The translations under genes were made by a program, and so were the position numbers. 64,000 nt of DNA from Microvelia longipes. Lineage: Eukaryota; Arthropoda; Insecta; Hemiptera; Veliidae. Below, piece by piece: positions 33,552 through 46,551 of the stretch (position 1 is the stretch's first letter; each line of letters begins with the position of its first letter). The stretch is taken from assembly GCA_018340805.1 (NCBI GenBank), contig JACMZG010001913.1, forward strand, positions 27,855,311 to 27,919,310. The letters run 5' to 3'. The notes beneath the pieces were generated by a model that worked only from the letters and a program-made list of their open reading frames with translations, ran no database searches and had not been told where the DNA came from.

Positions 33552-33689
33552 CTTGCGTCGTCATCAGGTTTAGGTAAATTACAAACTTGCGTCGTCATCA
33601 GGTTTAGGTAAATTACAAACTTGCGTCGTCATTAGGTTTAGGTAAATTACAAACTTGCGTCGTCATCAGGTTTAGGTAAATTACAAACT
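33552..33689. repeat. 34-bp tandem repeat, 4 copies
   Basis: CTTGCGTCGTCATCAGGTTT followed by AGGTAAATTACAAA repeats at 33552, 33586, 33620 and 33654 with one or two substitutions in total, so it is probably recent. Confidence 0.97.
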
Positions 33690-33699
33690 ATAAACATTT

Positions 33700-35200
33700 T
33701 TTCCGGATACCACGTCGGCCGGCTCTCTCAGGTCAAGATGTCCTGTTTTGTTTGATTTGTGAGTTCGTTTTGTTTTTGTTGCGGCCTCTGTGAAGGAGAA
33801 GAGTTAGTATCTTATAAGAGTTTAGTGGAGATCCGTTTGGTATAAGCAAAGGCAACATCTAACCCAATCTTCACAACCCGAACCTCTAGGCAGAAGTAAT
33901 AGGAAATGTTTGAGTTTAGATACAGCAGACAACTGGAGGTCACATCAGTTGAATCAGAGAGGGATATTAAACTGCTGCTATTTGCTACGTCTGCTCCGGC
34001 CTTTAGTGCTAGCGAGATATATGTCGACTGATAAACACACACTTGTTACGTTTCATGAAATAGTAGACTAAAACAAAAGCATCCTCCAGCTAAAGGATTT
34101 CACTTCGATATCTGTTATTTAATTATTACGACTTCAAGTGCTATTTAAAAGTTTTTCAACAACACACAAAGATAGCTAGTTCACTAACAACGTAGTGGCA
34201 ATTTTAATATCCAGGTCAATGTTACTCTCTCACAGGCTTGTAATCAAATACAGTGCGCCCAATTACCTCTTTCTGTCATCCTAGTTAAATAATTTCTTGC
34301 CTGTGTCATTTGGAACAGGGAAGTACAGTAAGGCAATGTATTACAGACAAAATTTTCTCAATACTTCAAAGATTATATTGAGCCAATGTACACTTTATTG
34401 TACGATATTATAAAAACACTTTAATACAGATATACAACGCATACACGGGCGTAGCTAGCTTGACGCCCACGAAATAAGGAAAATGCGACCCCGATGAAAG
34501 GACTGAAGGAGGTGAAGATACTCTTTTGGGTAAATTCAGAAAGGCGTTATAGGATTACGGTCATTAAATTTAATATTTTGTTTTTATTTTATCAATTTCT
34601 TAACCGTATCTATCTTTGTTGAATCATTTCAATATCCGCCCTTTCTACGCTTGGCCCACCACAGCAATCGGGCCGCAGAGCTAAACTACGTTATATCATA
34701 TACAAGATGTGTCAAATCACTTAAATGCATGAACATGTTTTTCCTACGTTAAAGCTAAAAATATCATACATATTGTCAAACTGAATATAAAAGTGAGAGT
34801 GCTTATTTAATTTGGCTCGTCTTCAACCTTATTCCTCTAAATGATAATTTCCTTCTAATTTAATAAAAGCGAATTCAAAAGACGAGAAAATCCAAACCGA
34901 GTCACTAAGTTGTATAAACTGCGGATTAATAATAATTGGTTCAAACTAACTTTGTTATTTTGAACCAAACTAAACTTAAACTTCAAAAGTTTTATTAAAA
35001 CAGTAAAAATTAAAACGTCTAACTTCAAAATAAAGTTCTAAGACACATTAGTTCATTTGATATACTGAGTTTTACAAAATATGAATAGTAGACAAAATAT
35101 AAATCGTGCGAGAGACACCTAAGGATTTAACAAGAATAATGCTACGTTACATCTACATGAACCTCTGCAATGTAGAATTATATTGTGTCGACATTCATGT
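33700..35200. other. No supported gene; possible decayed hAT copy
   Basis: The minus-strand frame at 33812-34042 shows no known motif. An acceptor-like TTACTTCTGCCTAG at about 33880 (minus) precedes a short frame starting GSGCEDWVRCC, too short to call. 34448-34690 begins GGGCGTAGCTAGC and ends in a loosely inverted CTAAACTACG, perhaps a remnant of the MITE type at 8205. Confidence 0.35.
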
Positions 35201-35205
35201 TTCGC

Positions 35206-35700
35206 AAACCTTAGAAGTATCAAATGATGTATGTTTGACTTGTCTAGCATGATGGCGGTAAGAGAACATCGCTCGTCTGTGGTAAATACTCTATATTATA
35301 TGTTTTTGGAATTTTAAGTGAAGGCTAGAGTGAGTTTAGCCTCTGTCAGAGCCGCGATGAGTTAGACGTAACGAAACAGAGAGGGACATGACATTACGTC
35401 GTGTTATCAATAATGACGAATGTCGAATGATGGACCCATTCCCAGATGTAGCATTGCATTTTTAATGTTAAATTTCTAGGCGTCTGTCTCGCAATTAAAT
35501 TAAGTCAACTAATTATGTTTTTTAAAACTAGGTAGTATCAAATAATTTATGTTTGCATGCCAAACATAATGGTGATAAAAGAGAACCACACATCTCTGTT
35601 GAATACTTTACTTTATGTTCTTGGGAAATTTTAGTGAAGGACCAAGTGAGATCAAGCCCCGTTAGTAAACTGTAGAATTGTACGTAACGAAACAACTACG
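35206..35700. repeat. Diverged direct duplication, about 310-bp period
   Basis: 35206-35385 and 35520-35700 share, in order, AGTATCAAAT, TATGTTTG, AGCATGATGG/AACATAATGG, AATACT, TTTTAGTGAAGG-like and ACGTAACGAAACA blocks. Identity is modest. There is no ORF. Confidence 0.55.
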
Positions 35701-36239
35701 TGGGAGGAGGAAATAGTTGACGCCAGGAAACTAAGAAAATCTGCTATACAGTTAACGATTTTTAAGTATCTTCCCTCTACATGGAAGATAAATATTGATG
35801 ATTGACCTCAGCAGAAAGTCAGTTTAGTTACTGGCTGATATATTGATGGAAAGATTTTTCTTTTCGCTTCCAGAAGATATCTTCTAAAAACTTATAAGTT
35901 TATTAACGTATTTCTATCAGCAGATATTTTCCACGCATACATCTATTTTTAGTCTCCTTTCCCCTCGCTTTTTAATAAACATGGTATTTTTAGAGAAAAC
36001 ATCAAATGCATTTTACTCAAGGAACCTTTGGAAATCATAACACAATGTCATTTCTTCTGACATTGTAAACCAAACTGATTTTCGCAGACTTCTGCGGTAA
36101 AATCGTACAAGTTTATGCGTCCAGTGGAATCCGCGACGAATAGTGGTGAAAGGGATCAAATCGGTAACTCAAAAACACCGACAAAATACACATTAAATTT
36201 AACAAATATGAAAATATGTAAACGAATACAATATGTATT

Positions 36240-36880
36240 TCATATAAAAATAAGCCCCACATAATAATCGGATACGGGGATTATCTCCCAACTTTTCCTC
36301 ACATCAGATTCGCTATGCTTATCCTCCCAACTTCGCTTGGCTCATCCTCAGAATATACAATTCATCCACACCGAGAAAATGCTATCAGAGGACTTGCTTA
36401 GCTCGTCCTCAGATAGTAATTACATTAGTTTTATTCCTAGCTGTCACCGGGTATCCAGGCCTCGCTCGATGCTTCCTAACTTTTATGATCTAACAAAAAC
36501 CACTAGTATTTAAACGAAACTTTTACGAAAAGTTTAACTAAATTGGACTGTATTCCGATTTTTTAAAAATTGCATTAAAACTTCCTATATACAACTACAT
36601 GCATGACAAATCTCCAACTGATCAACAAAAGTCATTATTGCAAATTAATGACGTCAAACCAAATCCGGAGAGCACAACTAGACCTTAAGATGAGTTTTTG
36701 TACAATTATCAACTTTGTAACATTAAAACACTGAGAAATACGATGGTAACAGACACAAAACTTTGTTAAAACCACTTAGGAGGCCTTAATGACACAAACA
36801 AAACATTCCGGTTTTGGATTTTTGTAAAACACAATACTTTTCCTCTATACCGACGGTATAGAGGAAAAAATAAAATAAAA
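36240..36880 (-). repeat. Family R1, near-complete copy
   Basis: The minus strand runs from a TTTTATTTTTTCCTC start at 36880 through AAAAGTATTGTGTTTTAC and CCAAAACCGGAATG to AGCGAGGCCTGGATACCC, GAGGACGAGCTAAGCAAGTC, CGAAGTTGGGAGG and a terminal GTATCCGATTAT at 36240. The terminal half is better preserved than the middle. Confidence 0.7.
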
Positions 36881-37370
36881 ATTATTACAAGCTTCCCAAT
36901 GACCTAGCTGTATAGGTTGAGTGTTGCATGCCTTGATATTTCAAACTTTTAAAACCTCTAATTATTTCAAATAAATAATGATAAAGGTAAATTGAAAAAT
37001 TTGTTAAAAGAGCCAACAATGGAAAAGTTATCTAAGTCTTAAATAACACTCCCTATATATTTTATGAATATTTCAATGGAAGCTTCACAGACAACAAAAC
37101 AAAGTTCGGAAAACTATCTAAACTTAGAAATAAAAAGTTTCGAACTTGAATGACTAATATCATTACTTTGACTGACGATAAGCTCAAACCTAAGCATACT
37201 GTATGATTAAGACTTAGCTTGGATAGACTTTCTTTTTCCTTATTTGACTTTTAGCCGTGATATTTTAGTCATAGATTGCAATACAAGAGTAAACACAAGA
37301 AATATTTGGGTGCGATTTAAGTCGCTGCCTTATTAGGTAAAGACTTGTTTATTTACTATATTAGAGTCAG

Positions 37371-38460
37371 TGGCGTACCAAGGCCGACAACTTGACTCCC
37401 CCTAGAATAATATACAACACATCGTACAAATACAAGCAAGTCAAATCTTACAGACTACCAAATATTAATTACATTCTATTTGGTCACTGGTAACACTGTT
37501 TCATAACGAGGCCTGGAATTAATGTTTGAATTTCATACCTACCACTCATATTTGAAGACACGAATATCAATAGTGTTAATAGTTTCAAAAGCAAAATGTG
37601 TCCACTGAACTAAATTATAAAAGACTATATGTAGATAAGATTAGATTAACGGTGTACTTTAAAAGATAAGTGACCTTCTTGTTGATCCTAAAACTCATTA
37701 GAGCAAAGAAGGAGTACTTTTCCCAAAACAAACAAAATTGTTATTTCACGCTCAACCTATCAGCTAGGACATCTCACCTTGCCCCGTATACGATTATTTT
37801 CAGATAAGTAAATGATTTTGGCACAACATCAATTTCATTACTGAGGGTGACATCGGGGCCAAAAAACTCTGCCCAGGTGTCTTGAAAAAAAACCCACAAT
37901 TTTTTAGACTTTTGGTCGCCTCTAGTGAAATTTATTCGGGACAAGGGGCAAGGGGAGGTTATTAACTAATGTAGGAGGAATTAGATTTAAATTTTATCAA
38001 AATAAACTTTGGCAACCGAATAAAACAGATAAATGAATAATATGAAAATATTTTTTTAATTTTGAGAATGTTGCGCCTCCCAAAACCCCCTTACAACCCT
38101 AAGATATTGATTTATTTTATCATCATTTATTCACTATAATAGGGCAGTTTAAATTATTAATATAAGTTGTATCTATCATTTGCAGTTACATTTAACGAAT
38201 ATTTCATTGTGTAGGCCGCTTCGAAGCTATTTAGGAATACTTATTGAAAATACTTGAAAAATATTTTTTAAATCGACTATATCGAACTGCAAAACAAAAC
38301 CGTCCAGCGTAGAAGTAATTTAATGTGTGAAAGTTAGTTTTTATGCGTTATTTCGAAAGTCGGTAGACGCTGCACTTAACAGCATTATTTGCGTAAAACG
38401 TTTGAAGGCTTTGAGAAAAATAGGAGCGAAGCAGTAGGCGGAATCTATTAAGGTAACGGC
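37371..38460. other. Lone hAT-like terminus; otherwise no gene
   Basis: CAGTGGCGTACCAAGG at 37371-37386 looks like the left end of a hAT-type MITE (compare 8205), but no matching right end was found. The rest is AT-rich and featureless. Confidence 0.35.
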
Positions 38461-38469
38461 AGCACAATC

Positions 38470-38550
38470 GTTACTAGCTCGGATGGCTGAGCTAGTAAGT
38501 GTAGCGCCTTTGAAAGAACCACATACTGCTTCAAACCCTTAATGGGTACA
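38470..38550 (+). repeat. tRNA-like SINE head
   Basis: TGGCTGAGCTAG (38484-38495) fits an RNA polymerase III A box and is followed by AGTGTAGCGCCTTTG. GCTTCAAACCC near 38528-38538 is a weak B box at the expected distance. No target duplication or tail was identified. Confidence 0.5.
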
Positions 38551-38974
38551 GATATTAGCATTTATTTTTTAAAATAATAGTTGCTACTGAGATATCCCAC
38601 AACTAAAAATGTACTAAATTTATTTTTAAGATAAAAGTCAAAACAGAAAGCCAAGTGGAATCGATCCCCCTTCTCCCCCTACTTCCATCATATGTACTTA
38701 TGAACCTCATAAGTGTCATTTTCTGTAAAACATTTGCTGAAAACTTCCATTGCTATAAAACACAACAAGGCTATAGAATAAAACCCATTTCACACAATAC
38801 TGATTGATTTGATCTAAAAAATATTTATTTATAAAAATGTTTAAAGCAGCTGATTTAGGAAAAATCAAATTTAGAGGCAGAGACTCGAGGGGACAGAGAA
38901 GAACGAAAATTATTAATTCGATAGTAACAAATCAAATTAATATAAAATATAAAGAACGGACCGACATTTGAATG

Positions 38975-39470
38975 AAGGTTGTCTGGAGTGGACCGGTCCA
39001 GGTTGCGTCAGCCTGGCTTACCCAGATACTCTAGTTTCTCCTGTAAAGCCATAACACAGTCTGGAAACTACAAGTGGAGGCTTACCGTCCCGTCTAGAGG
39101 CAGATGTAACGTTTGGTATGGAAATACCGAAGGTCCAATAAAGTTTATTAGACATCACCTACTACACTGAAACCCACAGCAGACTTTTATGAGGGCAGCA
39201 CATACATTTTTTCGCCCAACAATTGTAAAATTGTTGACCGTAAACAGTAGTAGAGACAAACATAGTAGAAGTAGAGTACAAAGTAGAGACAGTGTCATTG
39301 TGTCATCCAGTGGGACCGGGTTATATAATGAGAGGAGAAATCCCCTGGTACTCTCTGGTACTCCGTCAGACTACTTTCACTCCCGGAACTATTCCACTAC
39401 TCCAACTACAAAATTATCCATTGTCTCGTCTCCACTATGACTGTGCACAATATACCTGTCAGTAATAGTT
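38975..39470. other. GC-richer island with plus-strand frames
   Basis: Two plus-strand frames (38979-39170 and 39189-39440) are Ser/Arg/Thr-rich and lie in one 460-bp island of raised G+C. Neither frame has a recognisable motif, and splice sites do not define exons on either strand. Candidate untranslated exon, promoter or decayed gene. Confidence 0.3.
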
Positions 39471-39479
39471 CCAGACTCT

Positions 39480-42400
39480 ATATCTAATAAAGTGAAATGT
39501 CAACTGGGATAAAGCACATTTAAAGGAACCACGAGAATTTTTAAATAGTGAGTTCCTGGTGCAACAGTTTAGAACAATATATTTTTTGAAGTGAGACACT
39601 CTGGGAGGTAATTTTTGGTTTTAAACAGGGTTGACTTATATTTAATCAGTATTATATCGCGTCTATCCTAAAAAAATAATATTATTAACTTTAATTCACC
39701 TTCTACCCGAAGAAAATAAAAAAGTAGACTATCGAATGAACACATTCGATAATCTTAACTTTAAATTTCACCCGATTTATCAATACAAGCTGATGACAAT
39801 GCTTTCTCTGCGGTGGAGGTACGCATTCGTCTTAACTCATGATCAATTTTTGAACTCGGTACGGAAATCATCCTCCTGGTTATTTCGATATATTTGATTT
39901 CCCCTGCGGGTTTGTCTTGATATTGGTAAGAAGACGACACACATAAAGAGCAGGAAGGATAGACAGTTATGATTCAGTCGGACGAGAGTTGTTTATACAT
40001 AGATAATTTGTTGTTTTATTCCGTCTAGAGAAACTACTTGGATATTCTGATTCTTCAAGAAATATTATAATATATTCTCTGCGGCAGAGGAGTAGAGTAA
40101 GAAAAACAACTGATTTGATTCTGATGAATACCAAATCAACCGGGAGTCGTATTAAACCGATATCCCTTTCCATTATAAATTCCCCTTAAATTGGCAAATA
40201 TATTTAAAATCTACTTCATAATAATCATATTCACTAAAAACATATGTATGAAGTAAGATAGATGGAGCGAAATGGATAAAGCTATCGAAAGAGTCACTGT
40301 GTCTTTTTCAGATGTTACGTAGCAGAACAATTATGAGGATTGACGAGAAACATTTCATATGAGCTTTAGTACGACGGTTTAAGTTTTAACTATTTAGGAC
40401 TTGGTTTCAAATCAGGAGGTAATGATTATGTAGAAAAGGTCAAAGGCAGGGAGTTTTTCCAGCTAAACCTAGAAATCTAAAGTAATAAACGGACAGTCCA
40501 TGTTAAGTTCACTGCCTAGTTATCTCAATTATCATAATACATTATGTTTTATCTTTACAGCAAAAGCTGTCTCATTAACTATAGGATCAACTATTACACA
40601 AGTAAAAAGACTGAAGAGGAAAAGATTGTCTGAGGATTTAGGAAGATAATGTCTGGCTCCACTAAGCTCTTCCAATGACATATCTGATAAAACAGTGACT
40701 CGTGAAAGTACTATGAGCGCGGTGATATTATAAATTGGTGATATTTATAATATCACCAAACTATTGAAAAGCTGTCAAACTATTGAAAGGGTAAATTTCG
40801 ACATAAAGTACGCCTCAAACTTCAAACCTAAAGCAGAACTATCCTATAACAGACCTCCTTGGATCTTCCTCTTTTAATGAAGACATTAATAAAGCACCTG
40901 CTCCCGAAAATTCGATGAAAAAAGCAAAACAATGGACAGCAAATAAGACAAAACTTCTCTACTCCTTGCATCCTCACCTTATCTATCCTCTTAGGTAATA
41001 TATACCATAAATGGAATATTATAGTCCAAGGGTGGAGCTATATCTACCCACTAACTATAGGAACCTCACTCTCTCTACAAAAAAATCACAATTTCAATAG
41101 TATTTAGCATATCATAGCATAGTATTTAGCAAATATAGAGCATATGCTAAGTAATCCATTTGCTTGATTAAACTCCTAGTATACTGGGAGCAAAAATGTG
41201 AAAAATAGGGACGCGTCAGGACTGTTTGAATAACACGCGAAATGAAAATTATTGCGAGCGTTATATACAGAGTTTCATTTGAAAGTCAGACTGTAGATTG
41301 ATAAGTTTAGGATTATGCATTTCAAACTAAATATGTAAGGAAGAACACAAACCACATAATGCGGATACAATGGAAACGTCAATTAGATGCAATATGAGGT
41401 CAAACTGAAGTAAACAACAAATTCAGGCTACCAACTCAATTATTACAACAAATATTTACTCTGGCAGAAATACAAAGATGCATTTCATTCCCTCCGCTGT
41501 AATGAAATAATACATAGTATCCGCTCGACCCAGATATTCCCAACCAACTGCATATCTCGGCAATATAGCCGTGCCACCCTCTCACAAGGGCAGACTGATC
41601 TAAATACCCACATGATCCTGATGGTCACGACGGATCTGACTGACGAACCCTTATTCGATGATACCTCTTCATTAAACCTTATCTAAATAATTAAATTAAA
41701 TTAACCTACATAAAGAAAATTTGGGTTCCTGCCTCAACAATCTTTCTAAACTTTTATGTCCTTCGAAAATTGCGTAGGTTTCCGCGCTCAATGACATGAA
41801 AATGTAAGCCTTCCAGTGATGACCGCGTCAATGCAAATGATGTATCCACATTGACTTTCTTCATTTTATATCCTTACCTAGCTTGTAATAAAATATTTGT
41901 ACTTTTCTTGAGGATAATTATGCATATCATCCACATTAGACTCCAATAATAACAACTGTATTAGTAGCCTCAGCAACATAAATTTACATAACAACTCTCT
42001 TCTATTACTGTCTTCCAGCTCTAAGCAATGGCTTTCTTAAGATTTCTTAAGAATTATTTTGACAGAGAAACATTTTAAGAGATAGAGCAATGTATCAACT
42101 CAAGACAGCATTAAATATAAAGAGGCTAGTTTATCCTCCCCCAGGAAAACTTCTAAATGGATTAAGAATAAGTTCATATTTTTTGCAGCATTTCTCTGAT
42201 GTATCGACTTTTTAAACTTTAGTTTTACTTTACCGATAGTTTATTACAGAAGAATTATTTCCTTTAATTCAAGCATGTGCTTGTTTTTAATGCGTAGTAG
42301 ACTCCTGATGACATTTTATTCATCTTTTAAATGGAGGTTAGTTCCCTTCAAGCATGTTTTGATCCACTCAAAGACCTCGGTATTCTTTGTCTGTTTTCTA

Positions 42401-42530
42401 TGACATTTAAGTTCCTTATTGCAAATGCCAAGAATGTGTATTTAAGTAATTTTCTCTTGAAAGTATCGTCTTTTTTTCTCCATCACAAACCCGTTTTAGT
42501 TCCATGTCTAGTTAATTAAGTTCGATGTAA
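39480..42530. other. No recognised gene; one hairpin
   Basis: AT-rich. A perfect 15-bp hairpin lies at 40721-40757 (GGTGATATTATAAAT and its complement, 7-nt loop). ORFs at 39967-40173 (minus) and 42331-42519 (plus, true ATG) show no motif. Confidence 0.45.
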
Positions 42531-42533
42531 TAT

Positions 42534-42536
42534 ATA

Positions 42537-42569
<33 letters not shown>

Positions 42570-42570
42570 C
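42534..42570. repeat. (AT)n microsatellite
   Basis: AT repeat followed by short ATC repeats to about 42592. Confidence 0.9.
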
Positions 42571-42989
42571 TTCATCATCATACATCATCATCCTAAGAAT
42601 ACTAACTTAATACAACGATGAGGCAGTAACGGTTCTTTGAATTATCTAACTAACACACTTTGGATTATTTCCTCTTAGCTCAACATGAATGCCTGTTCCG
42701 ACCGGATTCTGAAGAATACGTTGGTCAGGACGATATCTTACTATTTACCTATAGAACTTAAAAAATTTGGTTCCTATCTCACTCTACTCTGCTACTTAAA
42801 AGTCAACCTGAGCTTCAAAAAGGCCTAAACCAAAGGAGAGTAGAGATAAGGAAGAGAGCTATGAATAAGTTAATTAAAAACTCCATACACTTAAAAAAAT
42901 TAGCTTTAATTTAATTTTTACTTTACTTTATGAGGACATGTTTTTTTTGAGGTGGGGTGGCTCATTTCAAACCGGGGGGGGGGGGTTGT

Positions 42990-44270
42990 CTAAACCATTT
43001 TCTCCCCCTAGAATCACCTATACCCTTATGTTGAGTTATATAGGTTTCTTTGCGTTCTTAGACAAAATTAAATATATTTGAGTAAATTTATAGTTTCTTA
43101 CAACAAATTATGAAATAATAAACTTTTAACTTTGACTTTTTATTGTATCAAGTAAGTTAATGTGAAAATTATAAGGGATTTATAACTATAAAGAATTTAT
43201 AGATAAATAGGATTTATGATCATAAAGTATAATGTGTCCTGACTTTTTTTTGCAAAATACTTGTTAACCTCAATTTAGGGAAACCCTCTCCATGTTATTT
43301 TTCTTCATCTGCTGCTCATTCATTTCAAGTGAAAACTAAAACTAAAGCTCATTTGAGCGATTTAGTCTCAAGCTATGTGTAGCAGCTTTGTTGTCGAGTA
43401 TTATTGGGTCATTTTTCACCTAATTAAAAATACTCTAAAAGGATCAGTGGCCCATAGTAAGAGCAACCACGGCTGTGGGGGTTAAGGTTGACGTGACGTA
43501 AGATTGATACGTCACAGTGTAACCCTACTCCGTGTGACCCCATTCCAAACCCCCACTCGACAAGTTTTACCCAATCCAGTCCTCTAGCCAAACTTTTTTA
43601 TCAAACATATCAATCAAAGTCATAATTTGTAGTTAAAAATACTATAAATTTATTCGGGTTGAAAAAATAAAGAGCCAAGCGTTTGCAATCTATTCGCTAG
43701 TCTTTAAAAAAAAGAATAAATAATATTTAGCTTAGAAAAAACTAGTCCACTACCCTGGTAAAACTACTAATGGCGTTTGTCAGATGGTACTTGTGGTGTG
43801 TCATACACGGTAAACTCTGAACTCATGACTGGTCAAGATATAGACATACAGCATGGTAGAGGAAGACTGGATCTAAAAGTCAGGTACTGTAGACCAGATC
43901 ATATACTTGCCTCCAATAGGAGTCAATCATTGTAATTGCAAAAATCGATAAATCGAGTCCGGAGTACCTCGGAAGTTTGACCACCTTATCGATTCCCTGG
44001 CTTGTCCTCACCACTTAGTGTACATAATATGTTAACATAAACACATAGCTATATTGACGCACATACAATGTAATCATGTTCTAGAACTAAAAGAATAATC
44101 AAGGCCAATGAGAGGAAGAACTTATTCAATTTTAGGAAAAATCTAACAAAATCTTATAAAATAGCGGCCAATTCATATTTTACAGATATTTTTCAAAAAC
44201 AATTGAATGAAATTTTTTTTTTTCAAAGTTACATAATTTCTAAATGTTATTACTTTTTTTCAATTATTCA
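42990..44270. other. No recognised gene
   Basis: Preceded by a poly-G tract at about 42976-42988. A GC-richer segment at 43440-43560 contains TTGACGTGACGTAAG and TACGTCACAGTGTAACC, forming a loose inverted repeat with CREB/ATF-like TGACGTAA; regulatory use is speculation. A diverged R1 3' fragment (GTACCTCGGAAG on the plus strand, element minus) is at about 43955-44025. Confidence 0.4.
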
Positions 44271-44274
44271 TCTA

Positions 44275-44765
44275 AAATTGGGATTTCACATGAATTGTCC
44301 GTTTTAGGTGTTTTTAAGATCTCCTGAGATGTTTTCTATTGGTCTGTGAGTGTATGTATGTCGGTTACCATCGTAGCTCCCAGCGTATTTATGCTAGAGC
44401 GTTAAAACTTAGCACAAAAATAAATCTTTAGGTCTAGTTGTGATATTCGGAAAACATTTTTTACGATGACAGAAAAATTTTATGATACGCAAAACAATTT
44501 TTCGATCACGCATGAGACAAACAAATGCGCATAGTTTTATTTCATCATCAGCATTAGTTCAATTTCCAAGAAATTGTTTATAGTCAAAAAGTATTCCAAT
44601 TAAGATGAAATTTGTTTCAATTTTATCCCTCTACCTAATAAAATAAGTATACTTAGTATACTATACTAAGTTTCGTTTAAATACAAGTAGTAAGAATGAG
44701 CGTAGTAGAGCGTATGTCTAATGTGATGGGCAAAAGTTTCAAGGTACCCCATAACCAATATTTTC
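44275..44765 (+). repeat. Family R1 copy lacking its 5' end
   Basis: It runs from GGGATTTCACATGAATTGTC through TTTAAGATCTCCTGAGATG, CCAGCGTATTTATGCTAGAG, AAATAAATCTTTAGGTCTAG and TATACTAAGTTTCGTTT to AAGGTACCCCATAACC. The segment before the terminal block has a deletion relative to 28938-29690. Confidence 0.7.
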
Positions 44766-44796
44766 AAGAAATGAGGTAGAAAAGCTTGGCAGCTTG

Positions 44797-45147
44797 TTTT
44801 TATTATATTAGCGAATTTCCAAAGGAATATTTTACTTATTTTATATTAGCGAATTTCCAAAGGAATATTTTCCTTATTTTATATTAGTGAATTTCCAAAG
44901 GAATATTTTTTCTTATTTTATATAGCGAAAGGAATATTCCTTATTTTATATTAGTGAAATGGAATATTTTCTTATTTTATATTAGGAATTCCAAAGGAAT
45001 ATTTTCCTTATTTATATTAGTAAATTTCCAAGGAATATTTCCTTATTTATTATTACGAATTTTCAAAGGAATATTTTCTTTATTATATTAGTGAATTTCC
45101 AAAGGAATATTTTCCTTATTTTATATTAGCGAATTTCCAAAGGATTA
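44797..45147. repeat. About 38-bp minisatellite with decaying copies
   Basis: Units read TTATTTTATATTAGCGAATT followed by TCCAAAGGAATATTTTCC. About nine copies are present, and the middle ones lose single bases in homopolymers and short blocks. The GCGAATTTCC core also ends the SINE fragments elsewhere in the window. Confidence 0.92.
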
Positions 45148-45750
45148 TTGTCTTTTGGATAATGGCAGGCAGTAACTTTATTTGATTGATTCTGCTGAGA
45201 GTTACGTATTGCGGGTTTGCTAACCACCTTCACAACAACACTGTATCACATTTTTTTCCAAAAGGTATTTACAACACCGAAGAACCACTATAGAGCCACT
45301 TGAGTCCAATAAGCCTTTTATACAGGATTATAAAAAGACCCTTTTTATAAAAATAAAAAAAAAACTATAACATTTAGAGCACCTTTCAAGTGAGACAATT
45401 TTTTACAAAAATATACAATTTAAATGATTTATCTCTATTTATAAAATAAAATCCCTACGAGGTAAGTACAGCGATATTATAACAATGTATCTCCATCGTA
45501 CTCTCTCGACAGCTCTTTCTATTTCTCTCTACCTCTACCCACCTCTCTCTCTCTCGACAAGAGAAACATTTTAAAAAATCTTAAAATACTTCGCACTTAA
45601 TTAAGTAATAACTAAGCAAATAAACCGATTAACTATAATATAATTAAATAAATTAAAATTTCAATAAATACAAACTATCATTGTAATAATTTTATTTCTT
45701 TTAGGCACTAAAGTTTATGTCTAAGAACATATTTAAAACTTTACGACAAG

Positions 45751-45838
45751 AATAAGTTGAGGTAAATTTAAGAATAAGTTGAGATAAATTTAAGAATAAG
45801 TTGAGGTAAATTTAGGAATAAGTTGAGGTAAATTTAAG
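45751..45838. repeat. 22-bp minisatellite, left block
   Basis: AAGAATAAGTTGAGGTAAAT followed by TT repeats four times. The same unit in the same orientation resumes at 47528, so the array appears to be interrupted by the element at 45836-47540. Confidence 0.92.
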
Positions 45839-46068
45839 GGTACTTTTCAGATTAGGTGTCCCCTATTTTAAAGGCAAAAAAATAAAAATGGGACCAATGG
45901 GAACTAGGGGGTTAATAGGAGGGGAAAATACTCTACAAAATGGATGAATATAACTGTTCCATAAGTCCCTATTCAGAGCTTAAATATATTTATGTATAAA
46001 AACAAGGAAATAGACATTTTAATTAATTAATACAAACAAGTTCAGTCCATTTCCCCAGCTTCCAGGTC

Positions 46069-46186
46069 TTAATTCCGTTGATGGAATAGGAGATCCTTTT
46101 GGAAATTGACGCCAAAGTTTTGAATGACGTGGAGCAGCGGGTAGCATCTCCTAGCTACTGGTTTGATGTAATCTCTGTTCATTAAC
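46069..46186 (-). CDS. Terminal coding exon, unidentified protein
   Basis: A good acceptor (TTTTGGACTTTTCAG) precedes 118 nt ending in TAA. The peptide, LMNRDYIKPVARRCYPLLHV then IQNFGVNFQKDLLFHQRN, has a protein-like composition. The first base completes a codon begun in the 27-nt microexon (46525-46551), giving MVTRLMNRDY across the junction. An ATTAAA poly(A)-like signal lies about 50 nt past the stop. The exon lies inside the inverted-end element at 45836-47540. I do not recognise the protein. It may be a host gene's last exon, or a fragment captured by the element. Confidence 0.5.
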
Positions 46187-46524
46187 CTGAAAAGTCCAAA
46201 ACAAAAATTTATAATAAAATAATATCATAAATTGTAATATCTTTAAAGATGAAAATATATTTATAATACATTCTAATTATTTGAATATATTTAGTTTATT
46301 ATGATATATTCAAGATGCAGGAAAAACGAAAAGTTCCATAAAAAGCATTTTTCTTAGTACTAAACAATTTTTAACCAATGTCAAAAAAACAGTCATACAA
46401 ATATTTATAAATAGGCAAACTAAATTATAATCCAAATATTTCCAGATTTAATAGATTAGGAAAACTACTAAAATAAACTAATTATATTTAGTATATAAAT
46501 AATAAAAGGGAAGGAAACACTTAC

Positions 46525-46551
46525 CTTGTAACCATAGATTGAAGTTCCCGT
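46525..46551 (-). CDS. 27-nt microexon
   Basis: Flanked by acceptor CTCTCTATAAATCAG and consensus donor ACAAG|GTAAGTG. It needs two bases from an upstream exon (A CGG GAA ...) and ends two bases into the codon completed by the next exon. It also contains an in-frame ATG (46533-46535), so a 42-codon protein could start here. The candidate start exon at 49144-49295 ends in the right phase (AG|A = Arg), but chance gives that match one time in three. Confidence 0.45.
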
